This document shows, piece after piece, positions 15,042 to 22,637 of a DNA stretch of 32,677 nt (positions are counted from its first letter, which is position 1; each line of letters starts with the position of its first letter). The position numbers were made by a program, and so were the translations under genes. The notes below the pieces were generated by a model. It was not told the DNA's origin and ran no database searches. It was given only the letters and a program-made list of their open reading frames with translations. The stretch spans positions 1 to 32,677 of the forward strand of contig CAYFRA010000011.1 in assembly GCA_964345395.1 (NCBI GenBank), given 5' to 3'. The stretch comes from UPXZ01 sp964345395 (GTDB lineage: Bacteria; Bacteroidota; Bacteroidia; Bacteroidales; Paludibacteraceae).

Positions 15042-15767
15042 ATGAAAAACCGAAATTTATTACTGTTTTTTCTAATTGCAATTTTTTTGTCGGGATGTGC
15101 AACGAGCAACAAACTTAAAGATGTTCAAGATATTGCTATTCAGCCGGTCTTATCAAATGCTGTCGATTCTATGAGTTATGCGTTTGGTGTGCAGGTGGGT
15201 AGCGATTTTGCTGAAAACATCAAAACACTACCCGGCGGAGAAGCTAACAAAGATTTATTAATCAAAGGTTTTTCGCAGGCGTTAAAAGCAGACACAAATA
15301 TGTGGATGGATAAAACCGCTGCACAAGAATATTTTAATAAATATCTAAAAAAAGAGAAAGAAAAAGAAGATAATATGAAAAAGGAGTTAGGCGAGAATTT
15401 CCTTGCCGAAAATAAATTAAACGAAGGTGTGGTAGAAACAAGTAGTGGCTTGCAATACCAAATAATCACATTGGGAGAGGGTGCTAAACCAACTTCATCA
15501 AGTAAAGTGAGGGTGCACTATGAAGGTAGAACCATTGATGGAAATAAATTTGATAGCTCTATAGATAGAGGTGAACCTACTGAGTTTTTCTTACATCAGG
15601 TTATAGCAGGTTGGACAGAAGGCGTGCAACTAATGCCAATTGGTTCAAAATTCAAGTTTTTTATTCCTTACAATTTAGCTTATGGTGAAAGAGGTATTCC
15701 TCAAGCTGGGATTGCGCCTTTCTCACCACTTATTTTTGAAGTTGAATTGATAGATATTGTAGAATAA
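15042..15767 (+). CDS. FKBP-type peptidyl-prolyl isomerase lipoprotein
   Basis: A 241-residue lipoprotein isomerase. The N-terminus MKNRNLLLFFLIAIFLSGC carries a hydrophobic segment and a lipobox (LSGC, C19), so the mature protein is lipid-anchored in the periplasm or outer membrane. An FKBP_N helical domain follows (SMSYAFGVQVGSDF near 45-58 through the lysine-rich coiled stretch KKEKEKEDNMKKE). The FKBP domain (about 150-240) has all binding-pocket residues: VHYEG, KFDSS, VIAGW, LAYGERG and LIFEVEL. It is the second gene of the four-gene cluster and probably helps fold envelope proteins. Confidence 0.93.
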   Translation: MKNRNLLLFFLIAIFLSGCATSNKLKDVQDIAIQPVLSNAVDSMSYAFGVQVGSDFAENIKTLPGGEANKDLLIKGFSQALKADTNMWMDKTAAQEYFNKYLKKEKEKEDNMKKELGENFLAENKLNEGVVETSSGLQYQIITLGEGAKPTSSSKVRVHYEGRTIDGNKFDSSIDRGEPTEFFLHQVIAGWTEGVQLMPIGSKFKFFIPYNLAYGERGIPQAGIAPFSPLIFEVELIDIVE

Positions 15768-15809
15768 GATTTTACTATGTAAGTAATTAAATTAAAAAAT
15801 AAAATTCGA

Positions 15810-16316
15810 ATGAAATCAAAAACACTTTTTGCAGTTTTGGGCTTAACTTTAAGCATCCTATTTACTGCTTGTAACGGTGGCGTTAATACAAAAAATGTAA
15901 CGCTAAAGAATGAGACCGACAGCTTAAACTACGCTTTGGGCTTGATCAATGGAGAGCAAATTACAGCAAACTATTTTAGAAATGACTCTACAGGAGCTGA
16001 TTTTCAGTTATTTATTGAGCAACTTGATAAAAAATTGAAAAGTAAAGGAAGTGGCGAATTGTTCGCACAGGGTGAGTATATTGGTGCAGTGCTAAAAAGC
16101 ATGTTAGACAAAGGTCTTGATTTTAATGAAGACTTAAAAGCAGATGAAAAAATGCTTTTACAGGGCTTTATCAATGGTACTTTAGAAAAAAACATGGGTA
16201 TCGAGCCTGCCGAAGCTGAAGTTTTATACCAAATGCTTGTACGTCAAATAATGGAAAAAAAGAAACCGCTAGATATCGGCAACTTTAATCCAGATGAAGA
16301 AAATTCAGAAAATTAA
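15810..16316 (+). CDS. FKBP_N-only lipoprotein without isomerase domain
   Basis: The 168-residue predicted lipoprotein starts with a signal peptide and lipobox (MKSKTLFAVLGLTLSILFTAC, cysteine at 21). The mature part begins with VTLKNETDSLNYALGL, which matches the start of the neighbouring gene at 16344 (VKLKNESDSLNYFFGL), so it is homologous to the N-terminal helical domain of FKBP isomerases. It ends right after that domain with an acidic tail (DEENSEN). No FKBP catalytic domain follows, and the next gene starts 27 bases after its stop, leaving no room for a remnant. It may act as a dimerisation partner or chaperone-like module for its paralogues. That role is an inference. No frameshift is visible. 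Confidence 0.82.
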   Translation: MKSKTLFAVLGLTLSILFTACNGGVNTKNVTLKNETDSLNYALGLINGEQITANYFRNDSTGADFQLFIEQLDKKLKSKGSGELFAQGEYIGAVLKSMLDKGLDFNEDLKADEKMLLQGFINGTLEKNMGIEPAEAEVLYQMLVRQIMEKKKPLDIGNFNPDEENSEN

Positions 16317-16343
16317 TATCCAAACATTTAAAAGTTGAAGAAA

Positions 16344-17216
16344 ATGAAAAATAAAATAGCATATCTATTTGGAGTTAGTATCATAGTATTGAGCTTCTTG
16401 TCTTGTGGTTCTGGGGTACCCAAATCAAATACCGTAAAGCTAAAAAATGAGTCGGATAGTTTGAATTATTTTTTCGGTTTATACAATGCTCACCGCTTAA
16501 TAAGTGGTATGCCTTTGGATGAAGAAACTAAAGACAAACAGATTTCAGAATATATTGAAGGCTTGAACTCTGGACTCAAAAATGAAGCAACAGGAAATGA
16601 TAATGTAGATCATTTAGTGGGTGACTTTGGTGGCTGGTTGAAACAACAAACTACCAACGGTCTATTCAACGATTCTACTTTGAAATTTAATTATTCTTTA
16701 ATTCGTCAAGGTATGATCAACGGCTCTAAAAAAGATAAGATGCAGATGACTGTTGAAGAAGCAATGGACTATATCAACAAAACAATGATGGCACGCCAAG
16801 AGAAAATACAGCTCGAAAAATATAAAGAAGAGAAAGAGGCTGGTGAAAAATTTATTGCTGAAGCAAAAACAGAAGAAGGTGCTCAGGTAACAGAGAGCGG
16901 ACTGATTTACATCGTTCAAAAAGAAGGTAGCGGAGTAAAACCTACAGACACAAACAAAGTAAAAGTAAACTACGTGGGAACTTTGATGAATGGAGAGGAG
17001 TTTGACAGTTCATATAGCCGTAATGAACCAGCTGAATTTGAGGTCAATAGAGTTATACCTGGCTGGACTGAGGGTTTGCAGCTTATGCCAGTAGGTTCAA
17101 AATACAAATTTATTATTCCTCAAGAATTGGCTTATGGTGCACAAGGCACGCCAAATGGTATCCCTCCATTTGCACCATTGGTTTTCGAGGTTGAACTCCT
17201 TGAAATTGTAGAATAA
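16344..17216 (+). CDS. FKBP-type peptidyl-prolyl isomerase lipoprotein, long paralogue
   Basis: From the ATG at 16344 the product is 290 residues. A TTG at 16335 in the same frame would add three residues and is the less likely start. The signal peptide ends in the lipobox FLSC (about residue 21). The N-terminal helical domain contains DSLNYFFGL and a long charged helix (AMDYINKTMMARQEKIQLEK and on), which probably serves as a dimerisation arm. The FKBP domain at the C-terminus is complete, with VNYVG, EEFDSS, VIPGW, LAYGAQG and LVFEVELLEI. It is the last gene of the FKBP cluster and is followed by the terminator at 17239-17277. A periplasmic folding role is inferred from the family. Confidence 0.92.
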   Translation: MKNKIAYLFGVSIIVLSFLSCGSGVPKSNTVKLKNESDSLNYFFGLYNAHRLISGMPLDEETKDKQISEYIEGLNSGLKNEATGNDNVDHLVGDFGGWLKQQTTNGLFNDSTLKFNYSLIRQGMINGSKKDKMQMTVEEAMDYINKTMMARQEKIQLEKYKEEKEAGEKFIAEAKTEEGAQVTESGLIYIVQKEGSGVKPTDTNKVKVNYVGTLMNGEEFDSSYSRNEPAEFEVNRVIPGWTEGLQLMPVGSKYKFIIPQELAYGAQGTPNGIPPFAPLVFEVELLEIVE

Positions 17217-17238
17217 GAAAAATTAGACATTCTGTCTG

Positions 17239-17277
17239 AAAAAACACTTTTCATAAGCAAGTTGAAAAGTGTTTTTT
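17239..17277. terminator. Bidirectional intrinsic terminator
   Basis: A 15-bp inverted repeat, AAAAAACACTTTTCA (17239-17253) with TGAAAAGTGTTTTTT (17263-17277), flanked by A and T runs. It separates the FKBP cluster from the converging phosphoethanolamine-transferase-like gene, whose stop codon overlaps its edge. Confidence 0.85.
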
Positions 17278-18755
17278 TATTCTACATCTTCTTCAAACGC
17301 TTTTAATTTTTTCTCCGAATTGATTACATATCGAATCGACTCGTTTTTAAGCTGAGGGTTTAAAATGCTTTTCTCAAAATAATCATTCGGAATATGGATA
17401 TTGGCCATCTCTAAAACAGAATAAAATAGAAGTTCAGAGCTTAGTTTTTTATCCTTGTTTTTCCACATTATTTTTAGCTTATCGCTATAAGTTTGACGAT
17501 ATTTTTCAGAAGTCCAAATAATCATTGGGACGTGAACTTCCATTGGTTGAGGGTCTGTAGAGCCATGAAATCCATAATCATTGTCATCATAAAGATTTTC
17601 TCCATGATCAGAGATATAAAATAGATACGAAACCGCATTTTGATTATTAAGCTTCTCAATTGTCTTAGATAAAAAATAATCGGTATATAAAATGGTGTTA
17701 TCATAGCTATTAACCAACTCTTCTTTCATTCCTTTGCCCAAAACTGTATAGTCAGTTAATCCTTCCAAGTCAGGTTTGAAATGGCTGAATTCTTCAGGGT
17801 ATCTCGTATTATAGCGAAAGTGGCTCCCCAAAGTGTGTAAAACGATAAGTTGTTTATTCTCATTTTTACTCAGAACCTCTTCAAAAAATGGCCATAAATT
17901 TTCATCATAATTTTCAATGCTGTCAAAATCCTTGATAGTAAAGTAAGACTTTGTTAAGCGTTTGGCCACACTTTGCATATATGGACTTGTAGCAAATTGA
18001 TTGGCTAACCAATATACCGAGAAACCAGTTTCAAGAAATGCATCTAAAAAGGTTTTTTCATTAGCTATAGGGCTTAAATCCTGAGCATTAGCACGAGTCA
18101 ATAAAATAGGGACTGAAATGGCTGTGTTGTTGGATTGTGTATAAACATTGGAGTAGCTCAGAATACTATCTATCTTTGATAAGTTTGGGTTAGTTTCGCG
18201 TTCATAGCCATTGATTGAGAAGCTCGCATAACGGGCAGATTCNNNNNNNNNNNNNNNNNNNNNNNNNNNNNNNNNNNNNNNNNNNNNNNNNNNNNNNNNN
18301 NNNNNNNNNNNNNNNNNNNNNNNNNNNNNNNNNNNNNNNNNNCTAATGAGTAAAAACAGATAAGTGAAAAGAATGAACACAAACAAAATAGCAAAAACAA
18401 AATAGCTCTGAATCAGCTCCAAAACTTCGTGATAATCTGTCTGCATCAACAACAAGACAAAGCCTCTTCCTAAAGGCTCTTTATAGAGAAAGAAATGCAT
18501 CACTTCTAATGGCGAAAACAAGACAAGGACAAAAGCGATTACAAAAGCAACTTTCTGTTTAAAAATAAAAAATGGGATACTCAATACAGTAACAGACAAT
18601 ATAAATGTACCCAAAACCACATAAAAACTTGTTCCTATTTTAAGATAAAAATAAGCACCAACATAAAGTGGAAAAGTATAAATGATAAGTAAAATAAATT
18701 TTGCAATCTTATCAAAAAAGTAACTTTTACTTCTAATTGTTTTGTTGTTCATCAT
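17277..18755 (-). CDS. EptA-like phosphoethanolamine transferase (sequence gap inside)
   Basis: An inner-membrane sulfatase-fold protein that is likely to move phosphoethanolamine onto lipid A or another glycan. The N-terminal 137 residues hold about five hydrophobic segments, as in EptA-type enzymes. After the 100-N gap the extracytoplasmic catalytic domain starts ESARYASFSINGYERE (the E of the GES-R motif is a zinc ligand). It continues with QSNNTAISVPILLTRA, where the threonine is the expected nucleophile, and later YISDHGENLYDD (zinc-binding D and H) and YGFHGSTDP. The frame is kept across the gap only if its real length is a multiple matching 100 bases, which is unproven. Residue counts are therefore provisional (492 as written). 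It lies 16 bases after prmC and is probably co-transcribed with it. Substrate assignment to lipid A is an inference. Confidence 0.8.
   Translation of the reverse strand: MMNNKTIRSKSYFFDKIAKFILLIIYTFPLYVGAYFYLKIGTSFYVVLGTFILSVTVLSIPFFIFKQKVAFVIAFVLVLFSPLEVMHFFLYKEPLGRGFVLLLMQTDYHEVLELIQSYFVFAILFVFILFTYLFLLIXXXXXXXXXXXXXXXXXXXXXXXXXXXXXXXXXXESARYASFSINGYERETNPNLSKIDSILSYSNVYTQSNNTAISVPILLTRANAQDLSPIANEKTFLDAFLETGFSVYWLANQFATSPYMQSVAKRLTKSYFTIKDFDSIENYDENLWPFFEEVLSKNENKQLIVLHTLGSHFRYNTRYPEEFSHFKPDLEGLTDYTVLGKGMKEELVNSYDNTILYTDYFLSKTIEKLNNQNAVSYLFYISDHGENLYDDNDYGFHGSTDPQPMEVHVPMIIWTSEKYRQTYSDKLKIMWKNKDKKLSSELLFYSVLEMANIHIPNDYFEKSILNPQLKNESIRYVINSEKKLKAFEEDVE
18243..18342. other. Assembly gap of exactly 100 N
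   Basis: An unbroken run of 100 undetermined bases inside the EptA-like gene. The round number suggests a scaffolding placeholder rather than a measured length, so coordinates to its right may be shifted in the real chromosome. Confidence 0.95.
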
Positions 18756-18771
18756 AAAGTTCTCTTACAAT

Positions 18772-19611
18772 TTATCTCTTGGCTCTTATCATCCTGTCAT
18801 TTTTAGAAATATCTTTACGGATGATGACATCTTTAAAACCACATTTGAGTAAAACAGATTTTACCTGATCTGCAAGTTGATAATGTGTTTCAAAATAGAG
18901 CGTTCCGTTTACATCTAAATGTTTTTTAGCAAATTCTGCAATTCTCTTATAAAACAACAAAGGGTCATCATCCTTTACAAAAAGAGCCATTTTGGGTTCA
19001 TAATCAACTACATTTGCATCCATGTTTTCTTGCTCTTCTTGTGGGATATAGGGTGGATTACTGACAATTACATCATAAGTTTGGTATGTATGTGTCGGGA
19101 TCAATATATCATCTTTTGTAAAATGAATCAACGTTTGATTGAGTTTTGCGTTTTGCATCGCCACCTCCAAAGCGTCTTTTGATAAATCGACTGCATATAC
19201 CGCAGCGTTCGGGCGATTGTGTTTGACAGAAATAGGAATACAACCACTTCCTGTGCCTATATCCAATAGAGAAAAAGCTTGCTTGTTATCCCAGTCTTCC
19301 AAAATCCACTCTACCAATTCCTCTGTTTCTGGGCGAGGTATCAATACCGAAGGATTAACCTTAAAAGTTAATCCCAAAAACTCTGTTTCTCCTAAAACAT
19401 ATTGCAATGGTTCACTATCTTTGAGCCGATTGGTATATTCCATAGCAGTATTTTTTTGGTCTTCATTCAAAATGAGACCTTTATTTATCAACAATTGTGT
19501 GCGTGACATCCCAGTCAATTTTTCTAACAAAAAGATTGAGATGACATCTATTTCACTAACAGAGTAGATATCTTTCAATTCTTGATGTAAATATTTGACA
19601 AGTTGATTCAT
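18772..19611 (-). CDS. prmC: Release factor glutamine methyltransferase PrmC
   Basis: The enzyme methylates the glutamine of the GGQ motif of release factors RF1 and RF2, using SAM, which is needed for efficient termination of translation. From the ATG at 19611 the protein is 279 residues. A TTG at 19626 in the same frame is possible but unlikely. Features: the N-terminal helical release-factor-binding domain (1 to about 85), PRPETEELVEWIL (92-104), SAM-binding motif LLDIGTGSGCIP (115-126), and the glutamine-binding NPPY (185-188) followed by YIPQEEQENM. All are intact. Usually prfA is close to prmC in many bacteria, but it is not adjacent here. The promoter box at 19616-19623 is almost against the ATG, and the downstream gene (EptA-like) starts 16 bases after the stop. 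Confidence 0.95.
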   Translation of the reverse strand: MNQLVKYLHQELKDIYSVSEIDVISIFLLEKLTGMSRTQLLINKGLILNEDQKNTAMEYTNRLKDSEPLQYVLGETEFLGLTFKVNPSVLIPRPETEELVEWILEDWDNKQAFSLLDIGTGSGCIPISVKHNRPNAAVYAVDLSKDALEVAMQNAKLNQTLIHFTKDDILIPTHTYQTYDVIVSNPPYIPQEEQENMDANVVDYEPKMALFVKDDDPLLFYKRIAEFAKKHLDVNGTLYFETHYQLADQVKSVLLKCGFKDVIIRKDISKNDRMIRAKR

Positions 19612-19615
19612 AATA

Positions 19616-19623
19616 CAAAAATA
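19616..19623 (-). promoter_or_regulatory. -7 box very close to the prmC start
   Basis: TATTTTTG on the minus strand ends only 4 bases before the prmC ATG. If used, the transcript would be leaderless or nearly so. It could also be a chance match in AT-rich DNA. Confidence 0.4.
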
Positions 19624-19697
19624 CAAAACAAAACTGTGTATTGATTGCTTTTGTTTGTGAAAATCATTTTTAAGTTATTCTCTTTATCAACAAGCTA

Positions 19698-19728
19698 TTG
19701 TTTATACTTGAATTTTTTGTTATTTTTG
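19698..19728 (+). promoter_or_regulatory. Promoter of the glycosyl-hydrolase-like gene
   Basis: TTG (19698-19700), a 20-base spacer and TATTTTTG (19721-19728), 38 bases before the ATG at 19767. Confidence 0.65.
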
Positions 19729-19766
19729 TTGATTAATTCAATAATTACAACAAATAACACATAGCT

Positions 19767-21290
19767 ATGCGACGAATCAGCACTTTACTTATTCTTACAA
19801 TTTTCTTTGGTACCTTGTTCGCACAAAAACATATGAAACGCGAAATGCGAGCAGCTTGGATAGCCACAGTAGCCAATATCGATTGGCCAAGCAAACCGGG
19901 TTTAAGCCCCACACAGCAACGTATAGAGATGCGAGAAATGTTAGATAAATTACAAAAAAGCGGAATTAACGCTGTTGTTGTGCAAATACGACCTACTGCA
20001 GATAGTTTCTATCCGTCCGAATTGGAACCTTGGTCTTACTACTTGGGTGGCAAAAATGGAATGAGACCCAACCCCTATTATGATCCACTAAAATTCATCA
20101 TCGAAGAGGCTCATAGTCGCTGTATGGAGGTGCATGGTTGGATCAATCCTTATCGGGTAACCAACGTAAATGGTCATATCAAATCACTTTCTCAAAATCA
20201 TCTTTACCACAAGAGACCAGAGCTTTTTCTTGAATATGGAGGTAAGTATTATTTTGATCCCGGCTTAGATGAAACGCGTCAGTTTTTGAATCAAGTAGTT
20301 GCTGATGTCGTTATGCGTTACGATATTGATGCACTGCATTTCGATGACTATTTTTATCCCTATCCAATAGCTGGAAAAGAGTTTCCTGATGCTGAAACTT
20401 TTCGCAAGTATCCTCGTGGTTACACAGCTTCTCAAAAAGCAGATTGGAGACGCAATAATGTAAATATGGTTATTGCTGAGCTACAAAACACCATTAAAAG
20501 TTTGAAGCCTTGGGTGCAGTTTGGAATCAGTCCTTTTGGAGTGTGGCGCAATGACAACGTAGATAAACGCGGTTCGGCTACCCGTGCTGGTGTTTCTAAC
20601 TACGATGATCTTTATGCAGACATATTGAAGTGGTTAAAAGATGGAGACATTGACTATGTTGTGCCGCAACTATACTGGGAAATTGGAAAAAAAGTGGCGG
20701 ATTATGAAGTGCTTGTCAAGTGGTGGTCGGATAATACTTATGGAAAAAATATGTATATCGGTCTTTATGCTTCTGGTTTAGGCTCAAATAAAGTTGCAGC
20801 TTGGCAAAATGGAAATGAGTTGGCGCGTCAATTGAAAATGAATCAAGATTATCCCAATGTTGAAGGTGCAGTATATTTTAGTGCTAAGCCTATGTTGCGT
20901 AATCCAAAAGGCTTATTGGATACTTTACAAAATAATTATTATAAATATTTAGCCTTGCAACCTATTCCACGCAACATTGCAGGAGAGCCATCGGCACAAC
21001 CACAAAACTTACGCATTGTCAAAGACCGAAAAGACGCTTATCTGATGTGGGATGAAGTGAATGAAGAAGGTGGTTGCAAAGTGATGTATTATGTGGTTTA
21101 TGGTTTCAAAGGCAAAGAGATTGGCGATATGAATGATCCTTCCAACATCATCACGCTTACTACAGATTCTTGCGTAGATTTGAATCAAATGGAACACAAA
21201 TTCAAAGGTAGAAACACCTTTGTGGTAACAGCTGTTAATCGTTATAAATGGGAAAGTATGCCAAGTTATGGGGTATCGAGAAAATTATAA
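19767..21290 (+). CDS. Secreted family 10 glycosyl-hydrolase-like protein (GHL10/DUF187)
   Basis: The 507-residue exported protein has a signal peptide (1 to about 19, ending TLFAQ). The catalytic-type TIM barrel (about 24-400) starts with KREMRAAWIATVANIDWPS and continues with VVVQIRPTADSFYPSELEPW, MEVHGWINPYRV, a DALHFDDYFYPYP segment and QFGISPFGVWRN. It ends near YVVPQLYWEIGKK and VKWWSDNTYGKNMYIGLYA. These segments define the GHL10 family, whose acidic residues in FDDYFY and WINPYR positions are thought to be catalytic. A C-terminal fibronectin-type-III-like module (about 410-507) begins QPQNLRIVKDRKDAYLMWDE. It probably acts on peptidoglycan-like or glycan substrates in the periplasm or outside. 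The exact substrate cannot be read from sequence. The flavoprotein gene follows 30 bases later. Confidence 0.88.
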   Translation: MRRISTLLILTIFFGTLFAQKHMKREMRAAWIATVANIDWPSKPGLSPTQQRIEMREMLDKLQKSGINAVVVQIRPTADSFYPSELEPWSYYLGGKNGMRPNPYYDPLKFIIEEAHSRCMEVHGWINPYRVTNVNGHIKSLSQNHLYHKRPELFLEYGGKYYFDPGLDETRQFLNQVVADVVMRYDIDALHFDDYFYPYPIAGKEFPDAETFRKYPRGYTASQKADWRRNNVNMVIAELQNTIKSLKPWVQFGISPFGVWRNDNVDKRGSATRAGVSNYDDLYADILKWLKDGDIDYVVPQLYWEIGKKVADYEVLVKWWSDNTYGKNMYIGLYASGLGSNKVAAWQNGNELARQLKMNQDYPNVEGAVYFSAKPMLRNPKGLLDTLQNNYYKYLALQPIPRNIAGEPSAQPQNLRIVKDRKDAYLMWDEVNEEGGCKVMYYVVYGFKGKEIGDMNDPSNIITLTTDSCVDLNQMEHKFKGRNTFVVTAVNRYKWESMPSYGVSRKL

Positions 21291-21320
21291 AATTTGGAAC
21301 AATAAATAATTAAAATAGAT

Positions 21321-22547
21321 ATGTATATTAATAGAGAAATTGTAGAAGGAATTTTTTATGTCGGTGTAAATGATCGAAAAACTCATCTTTTTGAAAATAT
21401 GATACCGCTACATCAAGGTGTAACTTACAACTCATATTTGATTGTTGATGAGAAAGTTGCCCTTATCGACACTGTTGAAATGTCGTTTGGTGATGTTTTC
21501 ATAGATAAACTCAAATCGCAACTTGGCGAACGTATGATTGATTACTTGATAATAAACCATATGGAGCCCGACCACTCAAGTTCCATCGAGATGATAAGAA
21601 AATATTACCCAAATATAACCATCGTAGGAAATAAACGCACGCTTGATATGGTTTATGGCTATTATTGTATAGATGATAATGTGCTTGAAATAGCCGATGG
21701 AGAATCTCTATCCTTAGGAAAACATGAATTGGAGTTTTATTTAACTCCGATGGTACATTGGCCTGAAACGATGATGACATACGAAAAAACTAAAAAAGTG
21801 CTATTCTCCGGTGATGCATTCGGTTGCTTTGGTACTTTAGATGGTGGCGTCATTGACGAAGAGCTTAATTTAGATAAATATTGGAACGAAATGTATCGTT
21901 ACTATGCAAATATCGTTGGAAAATATGGCTCACCGGTGCAGAAAGCTTTAGAAAAATTGGGGCATTTAGAATTTGACTATATCTGTTCGACTCACGGCCC
22001 TGTATGGAAAGAAAATATTTCAAAAGTGATAGAAATATACGACAAACTGAGTCGTTATGAGGGTGATGCAGGTGTAGTTGTTGTATATGGATCGATGTAT
22101 GGCAACACCGAAAGAATGGCTGAAGCTGTAGCGCAAGGCTTGGTTCAGTGTGGTATTAAAAATGTGGTGATGCACGATGTTTCACGTTCTCACGCTTCTG
22201 ATATTTTAGCTGATATCTTTAAATATAGAGGCTTAATTATTGGTAGTCCAACATATTGCAATAGTTTACACCCAGAAATTGAGTCTTTGCTTCAAAAAAT
22301 AGAATTACGTACTGTCAAAAATAGAGAGTTTGCCTACTTTGGATCTTTCTCTTGGTCGGGAGTTGTAGCTAAACGATTATCAGCATTTGGAGAGAAGATG
22401 AACTGGCGTATGGTCGACGAAAGTGTAGAAGAAAAAATGGGGTTAAAAAAAGAAAATTACCTCAAAGCCATTCAAATAGGTAAAAAAATGTTGGAGCTGA
22501 TGGAGTTGCCTATTGTGAACAGCAAAGGACAATGTATTGATAGCTAA
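21321..22547 (+). CDS. fprA: A-type flavoprotein FprA (flavo-diiron O2/NO reductase)
   Basis: A cytoplasmic flavo-diiron protein that reduces O2 to water and/or NO to N2O, protecting anaerobic metabolism. In the 408 residues a metallo-beta-lactamase-like domain (1 to about 245) supplies diiron ligands H80, E82, D84 and H85 (NHMEPDHSSS), H146 (MVHWPE), D165 (FSGDAFG) and H225 (CSTHGP). All are in place. The flavodoxin domain (about 250-400) has the FMN phosphate loop YGSMYGNTERMA (256-267), GSPTYCNSLHPE and FGSFSWSGVVAKR. No rubredoxin domain is fused, so a separate electron donor is expected. It sits 30 bases after the GHL10-like gene and may be read with it. Presence of the gene suggests an anaerobic or microaerobic lifestyle. 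Confidence 0.95.
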   Translation: MYINREIVEGIFYVGVNDRKTHLFENMIPLHQGVTYNSYLIVDEKVALIDTVEMSFGDVFIDKLKSQLGERMIDYLIINHMEPDHSSSIEMIRKYYPNITIVGNKRTLDMVYGYYCIDDNVLEIADGESLSLGKHELEFYLTPMVHWPETMMTYEKTKKVLFSGDAFGCFGTLDGGVIDEELNLDKYWNEMYRYYANIVGKYGSPVQKALEKLGHLEFDYICSTHGPVWKENISKVIEIYDKLSRYEGDAGVVVVYGSMYGNTERMAEAVAQGLVQCGIKNVVMHDVSRSHASDILADIFKYRGLIIGSPTYCNSLHPEIESLLQKIELRTVKNREFAYFGSFSWSGVVAKRLSAFGEKMNWRMVDESVEEKMGLKKENYLKAIQIGKKMLELMELPIVNSKGQCIDS

Positions 22548-22637
22548 CAAGGTGCAAATATAACAAACAAATAATCACCACTCTTTTTTTATTTTATAAC
22601 TTAGGATAAAAAAAATTGAGTAAAAACACCAACTACT

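Noticed and set aside
16335..16346. TTG start codons upstream of in-frame ATGs for the long FKBP lipoprotein, prmC, the orphan lipoprotein and the exonuclease.
   Set aside because: In each case an ATG follows within a few codons and gives a better signal peptide or N-terminus, with no ribosome-binding feature favouring TTG.
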